A stretch of 51,403 nucleotides of DNA from an uncultured Agathobacter sp. (lineage in GTDB: Bacteria; Bacillota; Clostridia; Lachnospirales; Lachnospiraceae): contig CAKRDT010000012.1 in assembly GCA_934316545.1 (NCBI GenBank), positions 1 to 51,403 of the forward strand, written 5' to 3'. Of this stretch, positions 7,208-14,808 are shown in pieces (the stretch's first letter is position 1; every line of letters starts with the position of its first letter). A program made the position numbers and the translations under genes. The notes under the pieces were generated by a model that worked only from the letters and a program-made list of their open reading frames with translations, did not search any database and was not told the origin of the DNA.

Positions 7208-9667
7208 ATGACAAAAGCAGAGTTTGTCAGACTGATAAATGAAAATGGTCCGATCATCTTAGACGGAGCGACAGGAACAAATCTGATGGAAGCAGGAATG
7301 CCGATTGGTGTCTGCCCGGAGCGGTGGGTGATGGAGCATCCGGAGGTGCTTCTTAAGATGCAGCGCGAGTATGTAGAAGCAGGATCGCACATCGTGTATG
7401 CGCCGACATTTACCGGAAACCGGATCAAACTCGAAGAGTATGGATTACAGGACCGTCTGGTGGAAATTAACACAACGCTGGTAAAATTGTCGAAGCAGGC
7501 GGTGGACGGTAAGGCTTTAGTTGCCGGAGATATGACGATGACCGGACAGCAGCTTTTCCCGATGGGTGAGCTGATGTTTGAGGAATTGGTGGATGTGTAT
7601 AAGGAGCAGGCGGGCGTGCTTGCGGAAGCGGGCGTGGATTTATTCGTAGTAGAGACGATGATGAGCCTGCAGGAGTGCCGTGCGGCGGTTCTTGCGATCC
7701 GTGAAGTCTGTGATCTGCCAATCCTGGTAACACTGACTTACAACGAGGATGGAAGAACGCTTTTTGGCACACCTCCTGAAACGGCGGTTGTCGTATTGCA
7801 GTCGCTCGGCGTGGATGCGATCGGTGTCAACTGCTCGACCGGTCCGATGGAGATGGTTCCGCTCGTGGAGACGATGGCAGAGTATTCGACGGTTCCGCTC
7901 ATTGCAAAGCCAAATGCCGGACTTCCAGAACTGGAAGGTAAGAAAACGGTCTATCGTATGACTCCGGAAGAATTTGCTGAGGCAGGTGTCACATTGGTCA
8001 AGGCGGGCGCTGCAATCGTCGGCGGATGCTGCGGAACGACAAAGGAACATATTCGTGCACTCGCAGATGCGGTACGCGGAATGGAAATCCATACACCTCT
8101 TGCCAAGCACAGAAGAATTTTAACCTCGGAACGACAGAATGTGGAGATTACTTTGGATGGTGGATTTATCGTGGTCGGAGAGCGTATCAATCCGACTGGC
8201 AAAAAGAAGCTGCAGGCAGAGCTTCGCGGTGGCAGGCTGGATTTAGTCCGCGAGATGGCGATGGCGCAGGAGGAGAACGGTGCACGCATTCTCGATATCA
8301 ATATGGGAATGAACGGCATCGACGAAAAAGAGATGATGAAGCAGGTAATCTACGAAGTATCTTCGACCGTGGACTGCCCGCTTTGTATTGATACAAGCCA
8401 CATTGATGTCATGGAAGAAGCGCTGCGCATTTACCCGGGACGCGCGCTCATCAACTCGATTTCATTGGAGAGTGAGAAGATTGAGAAGATGCTTCCGATT
8501 GCAAAGAAATATGGTGCGATGTTCGTACTCCTTCCGCTTTCTGATGAAGGACTTCCAAAGGATGCCGAGGACAAAAAGCGCATTATCGAGACAGTGTACG
8601 ATCGTGCGATGGCGATGGGGATGGCACATGAGGATATTGTTGTCGATGGACTTGTTGCAACAATCGGTGCGAACCCGGATGCAGCAAAAGAGTGCTACGA
8701 TACGATCGCGTATTGTAAGGACGAGCGGCTTCTGCCGACCATCTGCGGTCTGTCGAACATCTCATTTGGTCTGCCGGAGCGTATGTATGTCAACACTGCC
8801 TTCTTAACGATGGCAATCTGCAAGGGTCTGACGATGGCGATTGCCAATCCTTCACAGGAACTTCTGATGAATGCGGCTTTTGCATCGGACATGCTGCTTC
8901 ACAGACCGGACAGTGACATCCGTTACATTGAGCGGATGAATCGTCTGGCGGAGCAGAAAGCAGAGTATGAGACGGTCGTTGTCAAGAAGACGCCGGAGCA
9001 GGGACAGGAAAAGAAGGAGAGCAGTACTGGGGATGCGATCAAGGAGCATCCGATTTTTACCGCTGTCCTCAAAGGAAATAAAGGAACGATCATCGATGAA
9101 GTCAAGAAAGCTTTAGATGCCGGAATGAAGCCGGATGCCATCATCAATAATTATCTGATCGCAGCAATCAATGAAGTCGGTGTGCTTTTTGACCAGAAGA
9201 AGTATTTCCTGCCGCAGCTGATCGGAAGTGCCAATACGATGAAGAAAGCAATCGATTATCTTGAGCCGATGCTGGAGCGGCGTGAGGATGCCGGACAGAT
9301 GCCGACGCTCGTCATTGCAACCGTGGAAGGTGACATCCATGACATCGGTAAAAACCTGGTTGTACTTATGCTGAAAAACTACGGCTACAATGTTATTGAT
9401 ATGGGAAAAGATGTGCCATGTGAGGATATCGTTGATACCGCTATCCGAGAGGATGCGGCAATCATCGGACTTTCCGCACTTATGACTACCACGATGATGC
9501 GTATGCAGGATGTCGTGGAACTCTGCAAAGAAAAAGGCTGCAAAAGTAAGGTGATCATCGGTGGTGCCTGCATTACGCAGAGCTTCGCGGATGAAATCGG
9601 AGCGGATGGGTATTCCAAAGATGCGGCAGAGTGCGTGAAACTGGTCGAGCGCCTGCTGGCTGATTAA
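7208..9667 (+). CDS. metH: Cobalamin-dependent methionine synthase, short form
   Basis: Transfers methyl from methyltetrahydrofolate to homocysteine. The 819-residue protein contains, in order, a homocysteine S-methyltransferase barrel (~1-300) with zinc ligands including GGCCGTT (Cys274-Cys275), a pterin-binding barrel (~320-570, starting VVGERINPTGKK), the B12 cap helices (~615-690), and a B12-binding Rossmann domain with GDIHDIGKN (axial His711). It stops there, about 400 residues short of E. coli MetH, and lacks the C-terminal SAM-dependent reactivation domain. ATG at 7208 is chosen because AGAGAGG is 7 nt upstream; an in-frame ATG at 7178 lacks such a site. I see no S-box or cobalamin riboswitch in 6988-7207. 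A large repeat element starts 2 nt after the stop. Confidence 0.96.
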   Translation: MTKAEFVRLINENGPIILDGATGTNLMEAGMPIGVCPERWVMEHPEVLLKMQREYVEAGSHIVYAPTFTGNRIKLEEYGLQDRLVEINTTLVKLSKQAVDGKALVAGDMTMTGQQLFPMGELMFEELVDVYKEQAGVLAEAGVDLFVVETMMSLQECRAAVLAIREVCDLPILVTLTYNEDGRTLFGTPPETAVVVLQSLGVDAIGVNCSTGPMEMVPLVETMAEYSTVPLIAKPNAGLPELEGKKTVYRMTPEEFAEAGVTLVKAGAAIVGGCCGTTKEHIRALADAVRGMEIHTPLAKHRRILTSERQNVEITLDGGFIVVGERINPTGKKKLQAELRGGRLDLVREMAMAQEENGARILDINMGMNGIDEKEMMKQVIYEVSSTVDCPLCIDTSHIDVMEEALRIYPGRALINSISLESEKIEKMLPIAKKYGAMFVLLPLSDEGLPKDAEDKKRIIETVYDRAMAMGMAHEDIVVDGLVATIGANPDAAKECYDTIAYCKDERLLPTICGLSNISFGLPERMYVNTAFLTMAICKGLTMAIANPSQELLMNAAFASDMLLHRPDSDIRYIERMNRLAEQKAEYETVVVKKTPEQGQEKKESSTGDAIKEHPIFTAVLKGNKGTIIDEVKKALDAGMKPDAIINNYLIAAINEVGVLFDQKKYFLPQLIGSANTMKKAIDYLEPMLERREDAGQMPTLVIATVEGDIHDIGKNLVVLMLKNYGYNVIDMGKDVPCEDIVDTAIREDAAIIGLSALMTTTMMRMQDVVELCKEKGCKSKVIIGGACITQSFADEIGADGYSKDAAECVKLVERLLAD

Positions 9668-9669
9668 GG

Positions 9670-10135
9670 AGGCAAATTCGGGTTTGTCGTGATCAGATAG
9701 ACTTTCTAAAACGGACGATACCGGATGATAGATTTATAATAGAAAATTAGCAGTAACTTGCTTAAAGCTGACGGACTTGGAACGATTTCAATGACTGGAA
9801 AATTCTCAGAGTTACGGCATCGAACCATACGATTATTTTGTTCAGGAAAAATGTCAAGTTAACTTCGGGCTCTATTTCAGATAGACATCTACAATCTGTT
9901 TTGCCTGCGCTATTAGCGAGCAAAATGGAACCCCGAAACAGTTGACATTTTGTCCTTCAAAAATAAGTATGGCTCCGATACCTGTAGCATGAAAAGGTTG
10001 GTCATTGAAATCATCCAAAGTCCTGAACATTTAGAATACTACTGCTAATTTTCTTTTTTTATATTTTGGCATCCGGTATCTGTGTATTAAAAAATGCTAT
10101 CTGATGCACAACAAAAATTTGCCTCATAGTAAATA
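9670..10135. repeat. Long imperfect hairpin element, family 1, copy A-left
   Basis: A single molecule of this segment can pair nearly end to end. ACGGACGATACCGGATG near the left end pairs with CATCCGGTATC near 10065. TTTCAATGAC at 9788 pairs with GGTCATTGAAAT at 10000. TACGATTATTTTGTTCAGGA pairs with TCCTTCAAAAATAAGTATGG. GTCAAGTTAACTTCGGG pairs with CCCCGAAACAGTTGAC. The apex is near 9890. The arms resemble the copy at 35556-36000; the apical sequences differ. Confidence 0.8.
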
Positions 10136-10146
10136 AGGAAAAATGA

Positions 10147-10190
10147 CGCGCGGTGTTATTTTACAAGTAAATGTAAGATTTCGCCGCGCG
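10147..10190. repeat. CGCGCGG-N30-CCGCGCG hairpin, copy 1
   Basis: The 7-bp GC stem encloses 30 nt, within which TTACA and TGTAA can also pair. An inverted copy is at 11085-11128. Hairpins with the same stem and exactly the same 30-nt spacing occur at 51222-51265 and 51359-51402. Confidence 0.75.
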
Positions 10191-10291
10191 TGATTTGTCT
10201 AATACAAATTTTTTCTGCCGTAGTTGCATTTTGAACAAGGAGTGTAATTTGTTGTGATGTTTTAGTAATTTTTTTGACTGACACATCACGC

Positions 10292-10297
10292 TATAAT
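10292..10297 (+). promoter_or_regulatory. Possible -10 box upstream of the 52-bp array
   Basis: A perfect TATAAT points toward the tandem array. TTGACT lies 12 bp upstream, too close for a normal -35 box, and the 17-bp position holds only a T-run. The promoter is therefore weakly supported. The stretch 10218-10461 otherwise shows nothing recognisable. Confidence 0.25.
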
Positions 10298-10461
10298 GAA
10301 AGGCAACTCTACTTTTTCCTAATAAATGGTATGTTTTCCAGCATGTTAGCATATTTACTTCACACTACAACCATAAACGAAATCACTTTTTCTTTAAAAA
10401 TGGTATGAATTTTGTCAAATGGGGCACTATGTAATATTTCTTTTCCCTGCGTCCTCGGCAA

Positions 10462-11033
10462 AATGACCCTGAGAGAAAATTCGACCTTTGAGTCATGGGA
10501 GAACCGGAAACTGCATGACCTACAGGAGAAAAATGAAATTCAGGTCATGGTGGAACTGGAAAGGCCATGACCTACAGGAGAAAAATGAAATCCAGGCCAT
10601 GAGAAACCCGAAAAGGCCATGACCTACAGGAGAAAAATGAAATTCAGATCATGGTGGAACTGGAAAGTCCATGACCTACAGGAGAAAAACGAAATCCAGG
10701 CCATGGGAAACCCAGAAAGGCCATGACCTACAGAAGAAAAATGAAATCCAGGCCATGGGAAACCCGGAAAAACCATGACCTACAGGAGAAAAATGAAATC
10801 CAGGCCATGGGAAACCCGGAAAGGCCATGACCTACAGGAGAAAAATGAAATTCAGGCCATGGGAAACCCGGAAAGGCCATGACCTACAGGAGAAAAATGA
10901 GATCCAGGCCATGGGAAACCCAGAAAGGCCATGACCTACAGAAGAAAAATGAAATCCAGGCCATGGGAAACCCGGAAAGGCCATGACCTACAGGAGAAAA
11001 ATGAAATTCAGATCATAGAGAAAATGGAAACAG
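10462..11033. repeat. Eleven-unit tandem array of a 52-bp repeat
   Basis: Ten near-identical 52-bp units start at 10514, 10566, 10618, 10670, 10722, 10774, 10826, 10878, 10930 and 10982, preceded by one degenerate unit at 10462. Each begins CATGACCTACAGGAGAAAAA and ends with a GGAAAGGC-like segment. Differences are mostly single transitions, and there are no unique spacers. Each unit has the inverted pair CCATGACCT and AGG(T/C)CATGG, and an AGGAG four bases before an ATG. The 52-bp period is not a multiple of three, so no long frame crosses the array. Confidence 0.95.
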
Positions 11034-11084
11034 CATGATCAGGAGATTCTGCTTGTTCAGAATGAATTTGTATAAAATAAATCA

Positions 11085-11128
11085 CGCGCGGCGAAATCTT
11101 ACATTTACTTGTAAAATAACACCGCGCG
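11085..11128. repeat. CGCGCGG-N30-CCGCGCG hairpin, copy 2 (inverted)
   Basis: Reverse-complement copy of the 10147-10190 hairpin, placed on the other side of the 52-bp array and part of the ~170-bp inverted arms. Confidence 0.75.
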
Positions 11129-11148
11129 TCAATTTTTATTATCTACTA

Positions 11149-11523
11149 TGAGGCAAATTTTTGGCGTGCATCAGATAGGTTATTTCCACTCCACAGATAC
11201 CGGATGCCAAAATATAGAAAAGAAAATTAGCAGCAAACGCATTCAACCAACAGGATTTTGGACGTTATACTTTATTGAAGCTCTTTTCTGCGACTGCTCC
11301 TGCGTTCCATTGTTTCGGATAATTGCATTCATGTTTCATGTGATGAAAAACTATCCAAAATCGTTGCAGGAGTTAACTCGCAGAAAAAGCTGAGAGAAAG
11401 TCGGTATCGTTCAAAGTCCGTCATTTTTAAATGAACTACTGCTAATTTTCGAATCTGATCTTATGAATCTGGTATCGTCCGCTTTAGAAAGTCTATCTGA
11501 TCACGACAAACCCGAATTTGCCT
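11149..11523. repeat. Long imperfect hairpin element, family 1, copy A-right
   Basis: This shorter, inverted relative of the 9670 element keeps the terminal arms: AGATACCGGATGCC near 11200 against ATCTGGTATCGTCCG near 11470, and GAAAATTAGCAG against CTGCTAATTTTC. It has a different apical region in which TTTCTGCGA and CTCCTGC pair with GCAGGAG and TCGCAGAAA. It ends 3 bp before the GNAT stop codon. Confidence 0.75.
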
Positions 11524-11526
11524 AAT

Positions 11527-12072
11527 TTACAGTTCCAGTCGCATATAAACCAGCTCCTGAAATCCGGAATATTTTGACTGAAATCCTTTCGGGTTACGAC
11601 CGAATTCAATGAATCCCAATTTCTTGTAGAGTTCGATCGCGCGTGTGTTATCGGCAACAACGTCAAGTTCCAACTGGATGTAACCGGCTTCTTTTGCACA
11701 TTCGATACAGGCATTCATGATCGCTTTTCCGATGCCTTGCCCCCAATAGTTTTTGCTGACGGTTATGCCGAACTCGGCTCTGTGTCGGACTTTGTATTTG
11801 GAGCCGATTGCATTAAAGCCGGCCATTCCAACAACTTTTCCGTCAACGATCGCAAGAAGTTCTATTTCACGATCGCTTTCTGTTGTCTCTTTAAGATAGT
11901 TACTTTGTTTTTCGTTATCACGGGTGCTTTCTTCGGGATAGGAAAGAAGATAATCGGTTTCGCCGTGTGTGGTTGTAAAGAAGGTGGATACTTCCGGTCC
12001 GTCTTCGAATGTACCGTTGCGGATAATACATTTCTGACCATTTTTGATAGTTATTTCATTTCTATATTTCAT
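11527..12072 (-). CDS. GNAT-family N-acetyltransferase
   Basis: Acetyl-CoA-dependent acyltransferase of 181 residues; the substrate is unknown. The core GNAT fold shows VDGKVVGMAGF (strand 4), then FGITVSKNYWGQGIGKAIMN, the acetyl-CoA pyrophosphate-binding Q/RxxGxG/A motif. It ends with the LELDVVADNTRAIELYKKLGF motif B seen in RimI/RimJ-like and spermidine-acetyltransferase-like members. ATG at 12072 is preferred because GAGGTG is directly upstream; an ATG at 12111 lacks a site. The stop codon lies 3 bp from the large repeat element. Confidence 0.92.
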   Translation of the reverse strand: MKYRNEITIKNGQKCIIRNGTFEDGPEVSTFFTTTHGETDYLLSYPEESTRDNEKQSNYLKETTESDREIELLAIVDGKVVGMAGFNAIGSKYKVRHRAEFGITVSKNYWGQGIGKAIMNACIECAKEAGYIQLELDVVADNTRAIELYKKLGFIEFGRNPKGFQSKYSGFQELVYMRLEL

Positions 12073-12242
12073 GTTCACCTCATATGTTGTTTGATTTGTA
12101 GTTAAAATCATTATATATTATTTTGTGAGGATTGTCTTATGTTTGTTCGTTGATAAATGTCGAGTTTAAGAATATCACAATAAAGTAAGTTTTTCTTAAA
12201 AGGAATCCATAAAAAACAATTTAAAAAAATGCAAAAAAGTTG

Positions 12243-12271
12243 TTGACATTTGTTCTTGTCCAAGATATAAT
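12243..12271 (+). promoter_or_regulatory. Consensus sigma-A promoter of the tRNA pair
   Basis: Perfect TTGACA at 12243-12248, 17-bp spacer, perfect TATAAT at 12266-12271, about 36 bp before tRNA-Val. This is the strongest promoter match in the window. Confidence 0.9.
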
Positions 12272-12307
12272 AACGAAGTCGGTCAGCGAAAGCGACCAAC
12301 ATCGAAT

Positions 12308-12380
12308 GGGATCTTAGCTCAGCTGGGAGAGCATCTGCCTTACAAGCAGAGGGTCACAGGTTCGAGCCCTGTAGGTCCCA
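12308..12380 (+). tRNA. tRNA-Val (anticodon TAC)
   Basis: 73-nt cloverleaf. The acceptor stem GGGATCT pairs with AGGTCCC. D-arm AGCTCAGCTGGGAGAGC, anticodon stem CTGCC/GGCAG-type around TTACAAG giving TAC, and T-arm with GGTTCGAGCC are all present. The discriminator is A and CCA is not encoded. Confidence 0.95.
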
Positions 12381-12410
12381 TTATCAGAGAAAACTGATTC
12401 AATTTTATAT

Positions 12411-12484
12411 GGCGAGGTGGCTCAACTGGCTAGAGCGTCCGGTTCATACCCGGGAGGTTGAGAGTTCGAGTCTCTCCCTCGCTA
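12411..12484 (+). tRNA. tRNA-Met (elongator, anticodon CAT)
   Basis: 74-nt cloverleaf with acceptor GGCGAGG/CCTCGCT, D-arm GGCTCAACTGGCTAGAGC, anticodon CAT in GGTTCATACCC, and a normal T-arm. The paired acceptor end (no C1-A72 mismatch) argues against an initiator. Sequence resemblance to Bacillus elongator tRNA-Met argues against tRNA-Ile2. CCA is not encoded. It shares the promoter of tRNA-Val. Confidence 0.92.
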
Positions 12485-12488
12485 CTAC

Positions 12489-12518
12489 ATGAGCTTGCGA
12501 AGTATCGCAGGCTTTTTT
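12489..12518 (+). terminator. Terminator of the tRNA-Val/tRNA-Met operon
   Basis: AGCTTGCGA / TCGCAGGCT stem (one G-U) with AGTA loop, followed by six T. Confidence 0.8.
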
Positions 12519-12678
12519 CAAATCATAGGAAATTTCTTCCTATGATTCAACAGATGAAGTTTATGCAATCATGCCATTTGCGCATAAGGGGGCAAGCAAC
12601 TTGTTGTTTTATACAATGAAGTAGGTTGCATGAATGATGTATAACGAAAATCATCGGGAAAGGAAGAAAAAGAAAGAG

Positions 12679-13539
12679 ATGAAAATTGCAGTAACATATG
12701 ACAATGGAGAAGTGTTTCAGCATTTTGGACATACGGAAACATTTAAGGTTTATGAGGTAGAGGATCATAAAATTGTTTCTTCGGAAATTTTGGACTCGAA
12801 TGGAAGCGGACACGGTGCGTTGGCGGGACTTCTGGATGAGCATGCAATTGATGTGTTGATCTGTGGAGGAATCGGCGGAGGAGCACAGAGTGCTTTGACG
12901 GAGCATGGAATCGAACTTTGCGCAGGAGCAAGCGGAGATGCAGATGCGGCAGTGGAAGCCTATTTGAGAGGCGAACTGGTTAATACCGGAGCCAATTGCA
13001 ATCATCATGGTGAGGGACATACCTGTGGCGGGCACGAGGACGGACATGGCTGCGGCGGACATGAAGAGGGACACAGCTGTGGCGGATGTGGTGCGCATAG
13101 CACAATCGAAGGCAGGAATGTCGGCAAAACATGTAAGACGCACTACAGAGGAACGTTCAACGACGGAACACAGTTTGATTCCTCTTATGACAGAGGCGAA
13201 CCGCTTGAGTTCGTGTGCGGAGCAGGAATGATGATCAAAGGATTTGATGCAGCGGTGGCCAACATGGAAGTCGGAGAGAAAGTGGATGTGCATCTGATGC
13301 CGGAGGAGGCATATGGCGAGGCTGATCCGGAGGCAATCTTTACGATCGAACTTGCACAGCTTCCGGGATCGGAGGAACTTGAGGCAGGACAGCAGGTATA
13401 TCTGCAGAATGCATACGGTCAGCCGTTTCCGGTAAAAGTCGTTGAGAAGAATGACGAGACGATTACATTTGATGCTAATCATGAGATGGCCGGCAAGGAA
13501 TTAAACTTCACGATTGAATTGGTTGAAGTTTCCGAATAA
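12679..13539 (+). CDS. NifX-domain / FKBP (SlyD-type) isomerase fusion
   Basis: Two-domain protein of 286 residues. Residues ~1-105 are a dinitrogenase iron-molybdenum cofactor (NifX/NifB-type) domain: MKIAVTYDNGEVFQHFGHTE, GAxxGLLDEHxIDVLICGGIGGGAQ. Residues ~110-148 form a His/Cys/Gly-rich linker with repeated HEDGHGCGG-like units, a probable metal-binding stretch. Residues ~150-286 form an FKBP-type peptidyl-prolyl isomerase with the SlyD insert-in-flap layout (MPEEAYGEADPEAIF...NHEMAGKELNFTIEL). A role in metal handling or metalloprotein maturation is inferred. The ATG at 12679 gives the family's usual start, but an in-frame ATG at 12634 cannot be excluded. It is not near nitrogenase genes. 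Confidence 0.88.
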   Translation: MKIAVTYDNGEVFQHFGHTETFKVYEVEDHKIVSSEILDSNGSGHGALAGLLDEHAIDVLICGGIGGGAQSALTEHGIELCAGASGDADAAVEAYLRGELVNTGANCNHHGEGHTCGGHEDGHGCGGHEEGHSCGGCGAHSTIEGRNVGKTCKTHYRGTFNDGTQFDSSYDRGEPLEFVCGAGMMIKGFDAAVANMEVGEKVDVHLMPEEAYGEADPEAIFTIELAQLPGSEELEAGQQVYLQNAYGQPFPVKVVEKNDETITFDANHEMAGKELNFTIELVEVSE

Positions 13540-13562
13540 AATAACAAATGGTAATGAAGAAC

Positions 13563-13597
13563 AATCCCAACAGAAAATCTGATCTGTTGGGATTTTA
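13563..13597 (+). terminator. Intrinsic terminator after the NifX-FKBP gene
   Basis: AATCCCAACAGA / TCTGTTGGGATT perfect 12-bp stem with an 8-nt loop, then TT. It lies 18 bp before the next gene. Confidence 0.75.
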
Positions 13598-13614
13598 AGT
13601 CAAGAGGAAAAATT

Positions 13615-14664
13615 ATGCTGCGACCAAAGATAGGACTTGACTGGGATGATGTGACCGCCCCATTCAACAGTATCGCCATCCGTATGGCGAACGAAAAATA
13701 TAAGATAGAACCGCCGCTTACAATCGAGGAAATTACCTCGTGGGAGAATACGGGACGCGCTTCCGTGATCAGGGAGTTTTACGCGAGTGAGGAGCTTTAC
13801 AAGAGGCAGGAAGTGTCGGAGAAGAACAAGCGCGCAATAAGAAGACTGATGGAGATCGCGGATGTGTATTTCATTACCGCGGCATATCCGCAGTTTATGG
13901 GTATCCGTGCCAAGCAGATCCTGGATGCGTTCCCGGAGTTCCCACCTGAGAACATTATTCTCGGCAATGCAAAGAATCTGGTACAGTTCGATATCATTTT
14001 AGACGATGCAATCCACAATGTGCTTGAGACGCCCGCAACTTATCCGGTGCTGATGCGAAAGCCATGGAACTGGAAGATGACAGGACTTCTTTCGGTCAAC
14101 AATCTGACGGAGTTTGTGTCTCTTGTAAAGCAGATTATTCGTGCCATCCAGTCGCGTCCGGGAAGAATTGAAAATCCGTCGGTGCTGGCTTTGGTTGGAC
14201 CATCCGGATCCGGCAAAAGCGCCATCACAAAGAAGCTTTGTGAGGACACACGCTTTGTCAGCCCAAAGACCTACTGCACAAAGCGAAGCGACAAGCATCA
14301 CTTCCTGACGGAAGAAGAGTTTGAAAAACAGAACTTCTTCGAACGAACGATGTACGCAGGAATCAAGTACGGAACAAAGAAAGAAGACATTCAGGCGGTA
14401 CTCGATGAAGGACAGTATGCGGTGATGCCGCTTGATATGTGTGGGGCGATCGCGATGAAACGCCATTTTCCGACGGCAATCATCTATATCAATAAGGATA
14501 AGGAGTGCCTGATCAAAGACATTCTTGAGGAAGACTTTACGGTGGAGGAGAAGACGCTTCGCATTTTATCAATCGATGCGGAGAAACGCAACCGTGAGAT
14601 CTGCGACTATGTAGTGGACAATTCGGACGAAAGCGGATTGGATCAGATATTAAATTTGCTATAA
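13615..14664 (+). CDS. 5'(3')-nucleotidase-like HAD / guanylate-kinase-like fusion
   Basis: The 349-residue protein has two recognisable halves. Residues ~1-170 resemble NT5C-type deoxyribonucleotidases of the HAD superfamily: GLDWDDV (Asp9, Asp11), FITAAYPQF with the motif II Ser/Thr position, and DIILDDAIHNV for the acidic motif. Residues ~190-349 resemble guanylate kinases: P-loop GPSGSGKS at 195-202, then YCTKRSD, and a GIKYGTKKEDIQAVLDEG segment like the GMP-binding/lid region. The two halves have opposite chemistry on nucleoside monophosphates, so a nucleotide-balancing role is possible but unproven. The monocistronic position is bounded by a terminator upstream. Confidence 0.82.
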   Translation: MLRPKIGLDWDDVTAPFNSIAIRMANEKYKIEPPLTIEEITSWENTGRASVIREFYASEELYKRQEVSEKNKRAIRRLMEIADVYFITAAYPQFMGIRAKQILDAFPEFPPENIILGNAKNLVQFDIILDDAIHNVLETPATYPVLMRKPWNWKMTGLLSVNNLTEFVSLVKQIIRAIQSRPGRIENPSVLALVGPSGSGKSAITKKLCEDTRFVSPKTYCTKRSDKHHFLTEEEFEKQNFFERTMYAGIKYGTKKEDIQAVLDEGQYAVMPLDMCGAIAMKRHFPTAIIYINKDKECLIKDILEEDFTVEEKTLRILSIDAEKRNREICDYVVDNSDESGLDQILNLL

Positions 14665-14808
14665 ATAAAATTTATAACCAGCTATAGAAATAAAGAACTA
14701 ACACTTTTCCTATGGAAATGGTATGATTTGATCAGGTTAAGGGAAGGACATACAAATTCTTCCCACAGAATCAGAAAAGAAGGATTTCAGGAAAAGGAGA
14801 TAATGATT

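Larger units (their letters stand above)
9670..11523. repeat. 1.85-kb composite of nested inverted repeats around a tandem array
   Basis: This gene-free block fills the whole space between the convergent metH and GNAT stop codons. The outer ends are inverted copies of AGGCAAATTCGGGTTTGTCG continuing through GTGATCAGATAGACTTTCTAAA. Inside it are two complete long-hairpin elements in opposite orientation (9670-10135 and 11149-11523). Next come inverted arms of about 170 bp (10048-10217 and 11058-11231), then a unique stretch (10218-10461) and eleven 52-bp tandem units. No supported reading frame was found. It could be a non-autonomous (MITE-like) composite or a locus for a large structured RNA. 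Confidence 0.85.

Noticed and set aside
10462..11033. CRISPR array
   Set aside because: The 52-bp units abut one another without unique spacers, vary internally, and no cas genes are present.
11148..11393. 81-codon open frame inside the right-hand hairpin element
   Set aside because: It lies wholly in self-complementary repeat sequence, has no family resemblance, and its sequence is constrained by pairing.
12547..13482. 311-codon minus-strand frame opposite the NifX-FKBP gene
   Set aside because: Antisense to a gene with two recognisable domains; no motifs of its own.
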